From positions 1 through 64,000 of the forward strand of contig JAGNEZ010000033.1 in NCBI GenBank assembly GCA_018003015.1: a DNA stretch of 64,000 nucleotides. The letters run 5' to 3'. The notes below the pieces were generated by a model. The model made no database searches. It had not been told where the DNA came from and saw only the letters and a program-made list of their open reading frames with translations. A program made the position numbers and the translations under genes. Below, piece by piece: positions 1-9,850 of this stretch (position 1 is the first letter of the stretch; each line of letters opens with the position of its first letter). This stretch comes from Phycisphaerae bacterium. GTDB lineage: Bacteria > Planctomycetota > Phycisphaerae > UBA1845 > PWPN01.

Positions 1-475
1 CCAGGGCGATGTTCGCGTACGCCCCTCCAGCATGGATCACGTCGGGCCCAACCGCCGGGTAAGCACTGCACGAGCGGCCCTTGAGAACGCCGGCACCGGC
101 CAGCAGCTGAGCTCCGTGGCAGATGGCCGCGATCGGCTTGTTCGCCCCGGCAAAGTGCCGAACCACTTTCAGCACCTTCTCGTCCAGGCGAAGGTACTCC
201 GGAGCTCGCCCACCCGGAATAACCAGGGCGTCATAGTCCTCGGGACTGAGCCCGGCGAACGTCGCGGTCAGGGCGAAGTTGTGACCCGGCTTCTCGCTGT
301 ATGTCTGATCACCTTCAAAATCATGAATCGCGGTTCGAACCTTCTCACCCGCCCGCTTGCCCGGGCAGACCGCGTGGACGGTGTGTCCGATCATGGTCAG
401 GGCCTGGTAGGGGACCATAACCTCGTAATCCTCGACGAAGTCGCCGACGATCATCAGGATCTTCTTGGCCGACAT
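1..475 (-). CDS. DJ-1/PfpI family protein (3' end cut by window edge)
   Basis: The visible N-terminal ~158 residues begin [19 protein letters not shown] and fold as a class I glutamine amidotransferase-like domain. The nucleophile elbow is [10 protein letters not shown], with the reactive Cys, and the usual [12 protein letters not shown] segment lies before it. The family includes intracellular PfpI-type peptidases, glyoxalases/deglycases and stress chaperones, and the exact activity cannot be told here. The start is supported by a strong GGAGGAGG Shine-Dalgarno 7-8 nt upstream. The gene reads off the left edge, so the C-terminus is unseen. It is transcribed divergently from fliM. A CCGATAAT box on this strand near 604-611 could be its -10. 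Confidence 0.9.
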   Translation of the reverse strand, partial: MSAKKILMIVGDFVEDYEVMVPYQALTMIGHTVHAVCPGKRAGEKVRTAIHDFEGDQTYSEKPGHNFALTATFAGLSPEDYDALVIPGGRAPEYLRLDEKVLKVVRHFAGANKPIAAICHGAQLLAGAGVLKGRSCSAYPAVGPDVIHAGGAYANIAL

Positions 476-603
476 GGACACCTCCTCCTGCCATAACTTC
501 CGCTGCTCAATGGGATTGACGATGCCGGCAGCTTATCCGATGCCCTCGGGCGACACAACCGCCCTGGCCAGCCATACCCCTCGTGAGAACTGCCGATCAC
601 GAG

Positions 604-666
604 ATTATCGGACCGGCCCGTCGATCGGACGGGAACTCAAGAGCCCCCCTGAAATTGTCCGATAAA
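604..666. promoter_or_regulatory. Two opposed CCGATAA boxes between the DJ-1 gene and fliM
   Basis: ATTATC at 604-609 is GATAAT on the minus strand, facing the DJ-1 gene. GATAAA at 661-666 on the plus strand ends 12 nt before the fliM ATG. Both are preceded by CC. Neither has a convincing -35 hexamer. They belong to a set of such boxes that recurs in intergenic DNA of this window. The role as -10 elements is inferred from position and sequence only. Confidence 0.4.
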
Positions 667-678
667 CGCAACGCACAC

Positions 679-1686
679 ATGGCCGATGTCCTTGACCAAT
701 CTGAAGTTGATGCCCTGTTGTCCGCGGTGGACGCCGGGGCAGGGGGGACGACCGCCGAACCGGAGGTTCCCAGTCGGGTCAAGCCCCGGACGCAGGACGT
801 CCGCACCTACGACTTCAAGCGCCCCGAGCGGGTCAGCAAGGACCAGATCCGGGCCCTGGAGGCGATCCACGAGAACTTCGCCCGCAATTTCGGCGCATCC
901 CTCTCCAACTTCCTGCGAACCATCGTCGAGGTCCGGGTCGCCACCATCGAGCAGCTTACCTACAGTGAGTTCATCCACTCGCTGCCCAACCCGACCTGCT
1001 TCAACCTCCTGAATACCAGCCCCCTGGAAGGGCAGTTCTGTCTTGAGATCAGCCCGCTGATCGTCTACCCGATCATCGACCGGCTCCTGGGCGGCTCAAA
1101 CGCGGAGCTGTTCATTCCCCAGCGTCCCTTGACCGCGATCGAATGGCGCCTGGTCAAGCGGATCACCGATCGGGCTCTGAATACGCTCACCGAGGTGTGG
1201 TCCAACCTGGTCGAGGTAAACTTCGAACTGGCCGAGACCGAGTCCAACCCCCATCTGGTGCAGATCGTCGCTCCGAACGAAGTCGTGGTCGTGATCGGCC
1301 TCGAGCTCAAGATGGGTACCCGCGCCGGTACCATGACCTTGTGCCTGCCGTTCAACGTCATCGAGCCGGTCATGGGAAAACTGGCTACCCAGAGCTGGCT
1401 TGCCTATCAGCGCAAGGCGGCCAGCGACGAGCAGCGCCAACAGATCAGCCGCCACCTCAAGTCAGCCGAGGTCGGCGTCCGGGTCTTCCTGGCCCAGACC
1501 ATGATCACAGTCAACGAGCTGATCAACCTCCAGCCTGGCGACATTGTCACCACCCGCAAACCCGCGAACTGCGATCTGATCCTTCAGGTCGAAAACCGCA
1601 ACAAGTTCGCCGGGCGGCTCTACCAGTACAAAGGTGCACGTGCCCTGCGCATCATACGCCTCGCGGGGCAGGAAGAGTCGCTGTAG
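679..1686 (+). CDS. fliM: Flagellar motor switch protein FliM
   Basis: FliM is the C-ring switch subunit that binds CheY-P and sets flagellar rotation direction. The protein starts MADVLDQSEVDALLSAVD, which is the conserved N-terminal CheY-binding helix. The CheC-like middle domain follows (RLLGGSNAELF, residues ~135-145). The C-terminal SPOA/FliN-like domain contains LQPGDIV and ends RALRIIRLAGQEESL. At 335 aa it has normal FliM length. The frame is open upstream to 583, but the conserved N-terminus fixes the start at 679. No Shine-Dalgarno is visible; a GATAAA box lies 12 nt upstream, so the leader would be very short. No other flagellar gene is in the window. It converges with the response regulator gene, with a 14 nt gap. 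Confidence 0.95.
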   Translation: MADVLDQSEVDALLSAVDAGAGGTTAEPEVPSRVKPRTQDVRTYDFKRPERVSKDQIRALEAIHENFARNFGASLSNFLRTIVEVRVATIEQLTYSEFIHSLPNPTCFNLLNTSPLEGQFCLEISPLIVYPIIDRLLGGSNAELFIPQRPLTAIEWRLVKRITDRALNTLTEVWSNLVEVNFELAETESNPHLVQIVAPNEVVVVIGLELKMGTRAGTMTLCLPFNVIEPVMGKLATQSWLAYQRKAASDEQRQQISRHLKSAEVGVRVFLAQTMITVNELINLQPGDIVTTRKPANCDLILQVENRNKFAGRLYQYKGARALRIIRLAGQEESL

Positions 1687-1700
1687 GCGGAGACGACGCC

Positions 1701-2066
1701 TCAAACCGGGCTCGTGGCCGCGTCGTGGATGGCAGTCACCACCTCGTCAAGACTGAAGGGCTTCTCCAGCACGCGGAAGACACTCTGCCGTGTCTCCAGC
1801 GGAATCTCCTCCACCAGGCACCCGGTGATGAGGATGGTCAACAGATCGGGAATGGCCGAGGCCAGGGCCCGGGCGACCTCGATGCCGTTGCGGCCGTCGG
1901 CCAGCCGCCAATCGGCGACCAGGAGATTCGGACGAAACTCGAGACCGACCTGGATGCCCTTCTCCACGCTGGAGGCGCTCCGGACTTCGTGAGACTCGCG
2001 CACCAGGATCAGCGTGAGCTGTTCGCAGTAGGTCATCTCGTCATCCACGATCAGTACTCTGCTCAT
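1701..2066 (-). CDS. Single-domain response regulator (CheY-like receiver)
   Basis: This 121 aa protein is a receiver domain only, with no output domain. Acidic residues D8/D9, phospho-acceptor D52 (in LLVADWRLADG), T81 and K102 (VLEKPF) are all in place. The start codon overlaps the stop of the upstream histidine kinase by one base (TGATG), so the pair is translationally coupled and the kinase is the likely phosphodonor. Output would be through protein-protein contact, as in CheY or Spo0F-type regulators. It ends 14 nt from the end of fliM, on the other strand. A functional link to the motor is possible but unsupported. Confidence 0.92.
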   Translation of the reverse strand: MSRVLIVDDEMTYCEQLTLILVRESHEVRSASSVEKGIQVGLEFRPNLLVADWRLADGRNGIEVARALASAIPDLLTILITGCLVEEIPLETRQSVFRVLEKPFSLDEVVTAIHDAATSPV

Positions 2067-3931
2067 CAGCCACTCCCCTGGTCAACGGAGCCTGCTTGAC
2101 GCGGTAAGAACACCGTGAAAGCCGTTCCGCGCTCGGCGTCGCTGATCACTTCGATGGTCCCGCCGTGGTCGGTGGCGATGCCGTGGGCGATGCTCAGGCC
2201 CAGCCCGGTACCGCCTTCTCCGTGTCGGGTGGTGAAGAAGGGATCGAACAAGCGGGCAATCTGGCCGGGAGCGATGCGGGCGCCGTCGTTCGCCACGGTC
2301 AACCGAACACCGCCGGGAGCTCCGTCCGTTCGGACGTCAATGTGCCGGGCCCCCGCCTGGATCGCGTTCCGCAGCAGATTGATGGTGACCTGCTCGATTC
2401 CGGTGGTGCTCATCGCCAGAGGCTCCAATCCTGCATCCAGGTGAATCGACAGCATGCACTGGTTGTCCGCGGCGTACGCCGCCACCGTCTCACATGCCTG
2501 CCGGATCACCGCGTTGAGATCCGCCGGCGCCTTGGTGGAGGTCTGGGCCCGGGCGAACGAAAGTACGCTCTGCACGATCAGCTTGCATCGCTGGGCACAG
2601 CCGACGATTTTCTCCAGAGCGTCGATCATGCCCTCCGGCTCGGTGCGGCGGCTCAGGGCGTACTGGGCCAGCAGCAGGATGCCGCCGACCGGATTATTGA
2701 TCTCGTGGGCGATGCCGCCGGCCAGCGTGCCCATGGCGGCCAGCCGCTCGGCCCGCAGCAGGTTCTCCTTGGACTTCGCCAGCTCGTGCGTACGATGCTC
2801 GACCAGCTCTTCCAAATGATTCTTGTAGCGGTCAAGCTCGCGTTCGGCCTGCTGGCGGGCGGCAATCTCCCGGGCCTGCTGGACATTGCGCAGGGCGAGC
2901 GTCGAGAGCTGGTTGGCGATCAGCCGCAGGGCGTCGCACACCCGCCGGAACCGGGAAAGCGGCATGCGCGTCACTCCAGCCAGCGCCGCCCGGTACTCCT
3001 CGACGTTCACCCCGATCCGGTCGGCGTAGCGCAGCAGCTGCTCCTCGTTTTGGCATTCGTCCAGGACCTGTCCGACCAGCCACTTGGCGATCCTGCGATC
3101 GCCGACGCAGATGCTCGTTCCGCCACCCCAGAGCCCGGCACTCAGGCACGGCTGAATGACCGGGCCGTCGGGTCGTATCTCGCCCAGCTGGGCGTCCGAA
3201 TGCATGCAGTTGAGCCGGCCCTTCTCCGTCCTGCGGACCAGTTCCAGGCAGAGCCGGCAGAAGTTGCTCGGCTTGGTGATCGGCTGGCCGTCGAGATCCG
3301 TGATCAGGGAAGCGACGCCGGTGGCCTCGGCAAAGGCGTCCGAGATGGCCTGGATGTCCTCGAGCTTGAAAAGATCCTCAATGCCCAGGGACGATGTCTC
3401 CCCCGGCAGCTGGGTCAGCGTCTCGATCCGCTGGTGCAGGGCTTCTTCCGACTGGAGACGCTCCGTGATGTCTCGGGCAATGCCGGTCGTCCCAATGATC
3501 TCGCCCCGGTCGTTTCGCACCGGCGTCTTGATCGTCTCTACCCGCGTGATCCCGCCCTGGAGGTCCTGCAAGAGCTCCTCGATCCGGCGGACGGCACCGG
3601 TCCGCATGACCTCAAGATCGTCTTGACGGTACTTCTCGGCCAGTTCCGGCGGCCAGAGATCGTAGTCCGTCCTGCCAACCAGTTCCTCCGTGCTCATGCC
3701 GCACCAGCGGGCGAAGGCTCTGTTGACAGCCACGTAGCGGTAGTCGCGGTCTTTGAGCCAGGCAATGTCAGGGATGTTGTCCAGAATGGCCTTCTGGCGA
3801 GCATCGCTCTCGATGAGCGACTGTTCAATGCGCTGCCGCTCACGATGGGCGTGCTCGAGTTCGGCCACTCGGTCGCGCAACGCCTGGACCTCGTCCAGCG
3901 TCGCCGTCGCGGGCTCGTCGTGTCCACTCAC
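2066..3931 (-). CDS. PAS-PocR sensor histidine kinase
   Basis: A soluble-looking 621 aa kinase. The order is: a short N-terminal coiled coil; a PAS domain (IPDIAWLKDRDYRYVAVN, residues ~50-170); a PocR-type sensory domain with paired cysteines (FCRLCLELV, GRLNCMHSD, residues ~185-350); a second coiled coil; HisKA with the H-box GGIAHEINNPVGGILLL; and a HATPase_c domain with N, G1 (DPFFTTRHGEGGTGLGLSI) and G2 boxes. No transmembrane segment is evident, so the signal is probably cytoplasmic. The PocR domain is known as a small-molecule sensor in propanediol regulation. The start is GTG at 3931, with GGGGAG 8 nt upstream. It lies 45 nt after clpC on the same strand, so read-through from clpC is possible. 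Confidence 0.92.
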   Translation of the reverse strand: MSGHDEPATATLDEVQALRDRVAELEHAHRERQRIEQSLIESDARQKAILDNIPDIAWLKDRDYRYVAVNRAFARWCGMSTEELVGRTDYDLWPPELAEKYRQDDLEVMRTGAVRRIEELLQDLQGGITRVETIKTPVRNDRGEIIGTTGIARDITERLQSEEALHQRIETLTQLPGETSSLGIEDLFKLEDIQAISDAFAEATGVASLITDLDGQPITKPSNFCRLCLELVRRTEKGRLNCMHSDAQLGEIRPDGPVIQPCLSAGLWGGGTSICVGDRRIAKWLVGQVLDECQNEEQLLRYADRIGVNVEEYRAALAGVTRMPLSRFRRVCDALRLIANQLSTLALRNVQQAREIAARQQAERELDRYKNHLEELVEHRTHELAKSKENLLRAERLAAMGTLAGGIAHEINNPVGGILLLAQYALSRRTEPEGMIDALEKIVGCAQRCKLIVQSVLSFARAQTSTKAPADLNAVIRQACETVAAYAADNQCMLSIHLDAGLEPLAMSTTGIEQVTINLLRNAIQAGARHIDVRTDGAPGGVRLTVANDGARIAPGQIARLFDPFFTTRHGEGGTGLGLSIAHGIATDHGGTIEVISDAERGTAFTVFLPRQAGSVDQGSG

Positions 3932-3976
3932 CGGGGTATCTCCCCGCTAACCGCGAGAGCACTCCCCCGGCCGCCG

Positions 3977-6517
3977 TCAGGTCTCGTCGGCTACGTTGCT
4001 GGCGCCGACCGGCTCCGGCGGCTTCTCCTCGACGGGAGGCTCCTGGGCATAACCTTCGAAGTGCAGCTCCGGATCGCCGTCGCTGTTGTCCTTGATGGTG
4101 ACCTTGATGTGGTTGCGGCCCTCGTATTCGCCGCGGAGTATCGCCTCGCTCAACGGGTCCTCGATCTTGTTCTCGATAGACCGGCGGAGCGGCCGAGCTC
4201 CGAACTTCTCGTCGGTCCCGTGTTCGATCAGGAAGTCCTTGGCCTTCTGGTCGAGGATCAGGTGATACCCCTTTTCCGCGAGCCGCTTGGCGACCTTGTT
4301 GACCTCCAGGTCTACGATGTTGACCAGGTCGTTGTGAGTCAGCTTGTGGAACACGACCAGCTCGTCCACCCGGTTGATGAACTCGGGGCGGAAGTAACGC
4401 TCGACCTCGCCCTGCAGCATGGTCTTCATCTTCTGGTAGCTGACTTCCTCGTCACGCTTGCCGAAACCGAACTCGCTCTGGTTGGTGATGCGGTCCGCCC
4501 CGATGTTGCTCGTCATGATCATGATCGTGTTCTTGAAGTCGATGTGCCGCCCGAACGAGTCGGTCAGCCGACCTTCCTCCATGATCTGGAGCAGCATGTT
4601 GAACACGTCCGGGTGAGCCTTCTCGATCTCGTCGAGCAAAACCACGGAGTACGGCCGGCGGCGGATCCGCTCCGTCAGCTGGCCGCCTTCCTCGTAACCC
4701 ACGTAACCCGGCGGGGCGCCGATCAGCCGGCTGACATTGTGCTTCTCCATGAACTCGGACATGTCCAGAATGACCAGGGCATCCTCGTCACCGAACATGA
4801 ACTCGGCCAGGCACTTGGCCAGGTAGGTCTTGCCCACCCCGGACGGCCCGATGAAGATGAAACTGCCCATCGGACGGTTCGGGTCCTTCAGGCCGCTCCG
4901 CGAACGACGCACCGCCCGGGCCACCGCCCGAACCGCTTCGTCCTGGCTGATGACCCGCTTGTGCAGCTCGTCCTCGAGCCGCAGCAACCGCTGAACCTCG
5001 GTCTTCTCCAACCGGGTCAGGGGCACGCCGGTGATGCCCGATACCACCGAGGCAATGACCTCGTCGTCAACCACACCGTCCACTTCCTTCGCCCGGTCTC
5101 GCCACTCGCGCTGCATTTCCTCCTTCTTGGACCGCGAGACCTCGGCCTTGTCGCGAAGCTCCGCCGCCCGCTCGTAGTCGGCGTTCTTGACCGCCTCATC
5201 CTTTTCCATGATCAGCTTCTCGATCTCGCGCTCGATCTCGGTGAGATTCGGCGGCTTGGTCATGGACTTGAGACGAACGGCCGCCCCGGCTTCGTCAATG
5301 ACGTCGATGGCCTTGTCCGGCTGCACCCGGCCGGTGATGTACCGGTCGGACAGCTCCACCGCCTGCAGCAACGCGTTGTCGGTGATCTGAACGCGGTGGT
5401 GAGCCTCATAGCGGTCCCGCAAGCCCTTCAGAATCAGGATCGTCTCGTCGCGGCTCGGCGGCTCAACGATGATCTGCTGGAACCGCCGCTCAAGCGCTCC
5501 GTCCTTCTCAATGTACTTGCGGTACTCGTCGAGCGTGGTCGCTCCGATGCACTGAATCTCGCCGCGACTCAACGCCGGCTTGAGCACGTTCGAGGCGTCG
5601 ATCGCGCCTTCGGCTCCACCCGCGCCGACCAGCGTGTGTAACTCGTCAATGAACAGGATGACGTTCCGGGCTCGCCGGACTTCGTTCATCACCGCCTTGA
5701 TACGCTCCTCAAACTGCCCGCGGTACTTCGTGCCCGCCACCATCATGGCCAGATCGAGGACCACAATCCGTCGGTCGGCCAGCAGCTCCGGAATCTCTCC
5801 ATTGACGATCTTCTGGGCCAGACCCTCGACAATCGCGGTCTTGCCCACACCCGCCTCGCCCAAGAGCACGGGATTGTTCTTCTGCCGCCGGCAGAGTATC
5901 TGAATCACCCGGTCAATCTCACGCTGCCGGCCAATCACCGGGTCCAGCTTGCCCTCGCGAGCCATCTCGGTGAGATCGCGGCCAAACGAGTCCAGGGCCG
6001 GCGTCTTGCTCTTGCCCTTCTTGGCCTCACCCCCGGGACCCGGAGGGCCCCCGCCCGCCGCCGCTTCCTCGCTCTCAATCCCCGCCCCCAGCAGGTTCAG
6101 AACCTCCTCACGAACATCCTCCAGCCGCAGCCCGAGGTTCATCAGCACCTGGGCGGCCACACCGTCCTGCTCACGCAGCAGGCCGAGAAGCAGATGCTCC
6201 GTGCCCACATAGTTGTGATTCAGGCTCCGGGCTTCCTCGATCGCGTATTCGATAACCTTTTTCGCCCGAGGAGTTTGCGGAAGCTTGCCCATCGTGACCA
6301 TGTCCGGGCCACGCTTGACCAGCTTCTCCACCTCCAGCCGAACCTTCCGCAGGTCGACATCCAGGTTCTTCAGAACGTTCGCACCGACGCCCGAGCCTTC
6401 CTTCACCAGCCCAAGCAAAATGTGCTCCGTCCCAATGTACTCGTGGTTGAAACGCTGGGCCTCCTGGTTGGCCAACGCCATCACTTTGCGGGCGCGATCA
6501 GTGAAACGTTCGAACAT
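3977..6517 (-). CDS. clpC: ATP-dependent Clp protease ATPase subunit ClpC
   Basis: This is the AAA+ unfoldase that feeds ClpP. The 846 aa hold two Clp_N repeats (residues ~3-145, [10 protein letters not shown] and [10 protein letters not shown]), a Gly/Pro-rich linker, the first AAA module (GEAGVGKT), a UVR motif in the middle coiled coil ([14 protein letters not shown]), the second AAA module ([27 protein letters not shown]) and a ClpB-type small C-terminal domain. The length and the UVR motif fit ClpC rather than ClpA or ClpB. AAGGAG lies 8 nt before the ATG. A consensus promoter (TTGATG, 17 nt, TACAAT) sits ~110 nt upstream. The partner genes clpS and mcsA-mcsB are elsewhere in the window; clpP is not seen. 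Confidence 0.97.
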   Translation of the reverse strand: MFERFTDRARKVMALANQEAQRFNHEYIGTEHILLGLVKEGSGVGANVLKNLDVDLRKVRLEVEKLVKRGPDMVTMGKLPQTPRAKKVIEYAIEEARSLNHNYVGTEHLLLGLLREQDGVAAQVLMNLGLRLEDVREEVLNLLGAGIESEEAAAGGGPPGPGGEAKKGKSKTPALDSFGRDLTEMAREGKLDPVIGRQREIDRVIQILCRRQKNNPVLLGEAGVGKTAIVEGLAQKIVNGEIPELLADRRIVVLDLAMMVAGTKYRGQFEERIKAVMNEVRRARNVILFIDELHTLVGAGGAEGAIDASNVLKPALSRGEIQCIGATTLDEYRKYIEKDGALERRFQQIIVEPPSRDETILILKGLRDRYEAHHRVQITDNALLQAVELSDRYITGRVQPDKAIDVIDEAGAAVRLKSMTKPPNLTEIEREIEKLIMEKDEAVKNADYERAAELRDKAEVSRSKKEEMQREWRDRAKEVDGVVDDEVIASVVSGITGVPLTRLEKTEVQRLLRLEDELHKRVISQDEAVRAVARAVRRSRSGLKDPNRPMGSFIFIGPSGVGKTYLAKCLAEFMFGDEDALVILDMSEFMEKHNVSRLIGAPPGYVGYEEGGQLTERIRRRPYSVVLLDEIEKAHPDVFNMLLQIMEEGRLTDSFGRHIDFKNTIMIMTSNIGADRITNQSEFGFGKRDEEVSYQKMKTMLQGEVERYFRPEFINRVDELVVFHKLTHNDLVNIVDLEVNKVAKRLAEKGYHLILDQKAKDFLIEHGTDEKFGARPLRRSIENKIEDPLSEAILRGEYEGRNHIKVTIKDNSDGDPELHFEGYAQEPPVEEKPPEPVGASNVADET

Positions 6518-6628
6518 CAGCCGCTCCTTGCTGCGGTGCCGTCCATCCGTCTGTCATGTGGCCGGGTCTCCTCTGAAGCATCTCCAAGCCGCGTTCCGAC
6601 CACCTAGGGTCCCCCAACTGCACGCTCG

Positions 6629-6657
6629 ATTGTAGCACCCCCTAAGGTACCCATCAA
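6629..6657 (-). promoter_or_regulatory. clpC promoter
   Basis: On the minus strand TTGATG (6657-6652), a 17 nt spacer and TACAAT (6634-6629) form a near-consensus sigma70 promoter. Transcription would start near 6622, leaving a leader of ~105 nt before the clpC ATG. No CIRCE inverted repeat or CtsR-like heptad repeat was seen around it. Confidence 0.75.
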
Positions 6658-6767
6658 CCAAAGGCCCGGCGCGCAACTGGGGGCAAATACACCACTTCCT
6701 GTATATCGGCTGACCAGAGAGCCGAGTTGTGGCCTTTCGCCCGAGGAAGCGGCCAGCAGCGGAAGCG

Positions 6768-7295
6768 TCACGTCCGGGCGAATCGTTCCAGAGCGGCTGC
6801 GATTTCCACACTGAAACGGTGCTCACAATCATACTGAGCGGCCGCCCGCCACGCAGCCCAGGCCCGCCGACCACCCGCCGTCTCGGAGATCAACCTCGCC
6901 CACAGGAGACGCGTCTCCGCGTCCCCGTCATCGACCGACAGGGCCAGCAGCAGAGCCGAGCGAGCAGCCTTCCATTTCCCGTGGGCCAGACAGCCTCGGG
7001 CCAGCCGCCGGAGAATGGCCAGCTCGCGCGGCAACGCCGGATCGAGCAGAAAGCGAATCCTGCTGATCAGCAGGCCCTGGGCCACAAACCACGCCGCCAG
7101 GGCAAATCCACCCGCCGCCAACGCCGCCCACCGCTCGACAACCACCGGGGCAATCAGCAACCCCGCGATCGCAACCTCCGCCGCCAGCGCAAACCAGACC
7201 GCCAGGGCCAGACCCAGCCACCCCCGGCCCAGCATCATCAGACCCGTGCCCGGCACGATCAGGTTCATGACCGTCGCTCGCAGAAACCGCTTCAC
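6768..7295 (-). CDS. Hypothetical membrane protein with helical C-terminal region
   Basis: A 175 aa protein starting (GTG) VKRFLRATVMNLIVPGTG. It has three hydrophobic segments in the first ~85 residues (MLGRGWLGLALAVWFALAA, AIAGLLIAPVVV, ALAAWFVAQGLLI). A soluble Ala/Arg-rich helical tail follows, which could be TPR-like (AARSALLLALSVDDGDAETRLLWARLI). Family and function are not recognised. The GTG at 7295 was chosen because a TATACT -10 box ends 7 nt before it, which leaves no room for a Shine-Dalgarno. The frame is open further upstream to 7361, but that would overlap the divergent promoter of the next gene. Confidence 0.7.
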   Translation of the reverse strand: MKRFLRATVMNLIVPGTGLMMLGRGWLGLALAVWFALAAEVAIAGLLIAPVVVERWAALAAGGFALAAWFVAQGLLISRIRFLLDPALPRELAILRRLARGCLAHGKWKAARSALLLALSVDDGDAETRLLWARLISETAGGRRAWAAWRAAAQYDCEHRFSVEIAAALERFART

Positions 7296-7302
7296 GACCG
7301 GC

Positions 7303-7344
7303 AGTATACCTGTTCCTTGACTTGCCCGGTACGCATCCGATAAT
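7303..7344. promoter_or_regulatory. Divergent promoters between the membrane protein and lipoprotein genes
   Basis: Plus strand: TTGACT (7317-7322), a 16 nt spacer and GATAAT (7339-7344, preceded by CC) point at the lipoprotein gene. Minus strand: TATACT (7308-7303) lies exactly 7 nt before the GTG at 7295, implying a leaderless transcript. The two units overlap, so they may be co-regulated. Confidence 0.6.
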
Positions 7345-7375
7345 GCCACACGTGCCAACACCGGGAGTGCCCTTG

Positions 7376-7972
7376 ATGACAGCCATCCTTCGCCCCAGCC
7401 CTCTTCTCACCATCGCCTCGGCAGCCAGCCTGCTCTGTGCCTTGGGTTGCTCCGACATGGACACCTCGTCCACCGGCTCGCCGACCTTCGGGCGACCGGG
7501 CGACTACGCCACTCGCCGGATCGACGGCCTTGCCCTCCGCGACGTGCGGCCGGCGGCCCTGCGGGCCTTTCGTCAGCATTTCCGCGTCGACCCGAACGCC
7601 TCAGCCGGTGACCGGCTCGTCTCCTACCCGGCGGAAATCACCCAACAGGCCCAACCCGAGCGACTCCGCGATATGTTCGGCGGTAAGAACCGCCATCGCC
7701 AAGTGGCCATACTGGTCCTTAGCCAGGAGGGAACCTCCGTCCTGGCTCAGTGCCAGGTCCGCAACCAACGCCTCGACACCGCCGAACGAGCGGCCTTCGC
7801 CCGGGAGACCGGCGACGACCGGCCCGGCGATACCCCTATCGAGCGGCGGGGCGCCTCCTCGCCTATCGCTCGCGAGGAATGGACACCCGTCGGCCGCGAT
7901 CGCACCACCGAGGCCGAAATTCTCGATTCCATCGTGCACGCAGTGACCGGCAGTCAGCCGGCCGGCGAGTGA
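7376..7972 (+). CDS. Hypothetical lipoprotein
   Basis: A 198 aa protein with a signal sequence (TIASAASLLCALGC). The Cys at residue 25 sits in an imperfect lipobox, so membrane anchoring on the outer face of the inner membrane is likely. The mature part contains DYATRRIDGLALRDV, QQAQPERLRDMFGG and a charged C-terminal third. No known family was recognised. GGGAG lies 8-9 nt before the ATG; a TTG three bases earlier is an alternative start. A good promoter lies 32 nt upstream. The gene stands alone and converges with the symporter gene. Confidence 0.75.
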   Translation: MTAILRPSPLLTIASAASLLCALGCSDMDTSSTGSPTFGRPGDYATRRIDGLALRDVRPAALRAFRQHFRVDPNASAGDRLVSYPAEITQQAQPERLRDMFGGKNRHRQVAILVLSQEGTSVLAQCQVRNQRLDTAERAAFARETGDDRPGDTPIERRGASSPIAREEWTPVGRDRTTEAEILDSIVHAVTGSQPAGE

Positions 7973-8089
7973 GCCCGCCCCTCTGCCTGATCCCACCAAC
8001 CTCCGAAACCGGCAAGCGGCCCGCTGTGCCGGCACCCTCGCGTGGCAAACGCCGTCTCAGAACACCTTCCAGCAACCACGATCCGTGCC

Positions 8090-9850
8090 TCACATGCGCA
8101 CGCCCGAGAAAACCACCATCAGCCCGACGATCATCACCACAAACAACGCCCACCAGAGCAGGACGCTGTTGTACCAGTGGCTCCCGATTTGGCCGAGAAT
8201 GTTGAGCTCGCGCCAGTTGAAGGTCAGATCGTCGGAGACCTGCTCCGGACGCGGGGGCGCGCTGAGCACGCTCACGATGATGCAGACCGCGACGGTGGTC
8301 AGCCAGGTCACAACCGCCTGATTGCCGAAGGGCGAAAGCCACGTCACCACCGCCTCGCTCAGAAACGCCGGCGGACGAGTCACCCCAATCTTGAGCAGGA
8401 CCGCAACCGCAAACCCCACACAGGCCCCGACGCCGGCGCCCACTCCGTTGATCCGCCGCGACAGAATCCCCAACAAAAAAACCGCCCCGAACGGCGGGGC
8501 GAAAAACGCATACAGCATCTGGGTGTACTCGAAAAGCCCCATGCCCAGCCAGACGACCATGTGAGCCAGGACAATGGCCAGCGCCAGGATGGCCACCGAG
8601 GCGATCCGCCCAGTCAGAATCTGCTCGCGGTCCGAGGCCGCCGGCCGCATCCACCGCTTGTAAATGTCCAGCGTGAAGACCGTCGCCGTCGAGTTCAGCA
8701 CCGCCTGGACCGTCGATTGAATCGCCCCGAACAGGGCTGCCAGGAAAAGTCCGCGCAAGCCGCCGGGAATCAGCTGCTGCAGCATCGTCACGTAGCCCTT
8801 GTCCGCCTGACTGCCGGCCTGCTCCCACGGGAGCATCAGGATCTCGGGGTGATGGGCAAATAACACAAGACCGGGAAGAACTACCATCACCGGCAGCAAA
8901 ACCTTGAGGTAGCCCGCGAAGACAATGCCCATGCGAGCATGGTACATGTTCTTGGCCCCAAGGACGCGCTGGATCATGAACTGGTTGATGACGTTGTACC
9001 AGATGCTCACCGTGAAAGTGATGAAAACCAGGCTGGTCCAGGGCACCAAGGCATGGCTGGGCGGCTGGATCACCGACAGACGGTTGTAGTAAGCCTGGTC
9101 CGGAGTGATGTTCCGAACCGCGGCGGCTACAGCGTCGCGCCATATACCCTCGCTGGCCCGGTTCCGCTCAATCATCACCCGGAAGCCCTCGATCACCGAG
9201 CCGGATTCGGGAGCCAGGCTTTGAAGGCCGAGAATGGCCACCATCATCCCGCCGGCCACCATGACCACGACCGTGCAGACATCCGCCCAGGCCGCCGAAC
9301 TGAGCCCGCCGTAAATGGCCCAGACCCCCGAAGCGAAAGCGAGCACCACGATCGCCACCGTCAGGTTCCAGCCGAACAGACTCTGCAGGGCCAGACCGCC
9401 GCCGTACAACGCCCCGCTCAGGAACGCAACCACACCCGTGATCACCGTCACGACGGCAAACAACTGACGCAGAAACGGATTGAATCGGCGCTCCATGAAC
9501 TCAGGCGTGGTGAACACCCGCGAGGCCAGCAGAAACGGAATGAAAAACCAGATCAGAATGCTGAAGGTGGTCAGATTGCCCCATTCGAACATGGCGGCGC
9601 AGACCCCGAAAAGCACCGCCGCTCCTACCGTCCCGATAAACTGCTCGCTGTGAATGTTCGAGGCGATGAAGGAACTGCCCACCACATACCAGGGCAGCGA
9701 ACGGCCGGCCAAGAAGTAGTCGTCCGAGACCCTCTTCTTCCGCCGCCCGGCCAGGTAGCCAATCGCCGAAAGCACCACAAAGTAGCCGATGAAGGCAACG
9801 TAGTCGGAAGCACTGAGCTGGAAACCCTCCAGACCTGTCATGCCGCTCAC
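8090..9850 (-). CDS. Sodium:solute symporter family transporter
   Basis: A 586 aa polytopic membrane protein of the SSS family, which couples Na+ entry to uptake of sugars, amino acids or organic acids. The N-terminal segment (DYVAFIGYFVVLSAIGYLAGRR) and the motif DDYFLAGRSLPWYVVGSSFIAS are typical. About 13-14 hydrophobic segments follow, among them FSILIWFFIPFLLASRVFT and AYYNRLSVI. The length is normal for the family. Its ATG overlaps the stop of the ceramidase-like gene (ATGA), making it the last gene of a four-gene operon. The substrate is probably the compound handled by the upstream enzymes; its identity is not visible. Confidence 0.93.
   Translation of the reverse strand: MSGMTGLEGFQLSASDYVAFIGYFVVLSAIGYLAGRRKKRVSDDYFLAGRSLPWYVVGSSFIASNIHSEQFIGTVGAAVLFGVCAAMFEWGNLTTFSILIWFFIPFLLASRVFTTPEFMERRFNPFLRQLFAVVTVITGVVAFLSGALYGGGLALQSLFGWNLTVAIVVLAFASGVWAIYGGLSSAAWADVCTVVVMVAGGMMVAILGLQSLAPESGSVIEGFRVMIERNRASEGIWRDAVAAAVRNITPDQAYYNRLSVIQPPSHALVPWTSLVFITFTVSIWYNVINQFMIQRVLGAKNMYHARMGIVFAGYLKVLLPVMVVLPGLVLFAHHPEILMLPWEQAGSQADKGYVTMLQQLIPGGLRGLFLAALFGAIQSTVQAVLNSTATVFTLDIYKRWMRPAASDREQILTGRIASVAILALAIVLAHMVVWLGMGLFEYTQMLYAFFAPPFGAVFLLGILSRRINGVGAGVGACVGFAVAVLLKIGVTRPPAFLSEAVVTWLSPFGNQAVVTWLTTVAVCIIVSVLSAPPRPEQVSDDLTFNWRELNILGQIGSHWYNSVLLWWALFVVMIVGLMVVFSGVRM

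Noticed and set aside
2165-5641. Long open frame on the plus strand opposite the kinase and clpC
   Set aside because: It is a high-GC antisense artefact. The minus strand has intact kinase and ClpC motifs, and the plus frame crosses two separate genes.
6518-6767. CIRCE or CtsR operator upstream of clpC
   Set aside because: No TTAGCACTC-N9-GAGTGCTAA or CtsR heptad repeat could be found; only a sigma70-type promoter is visible.
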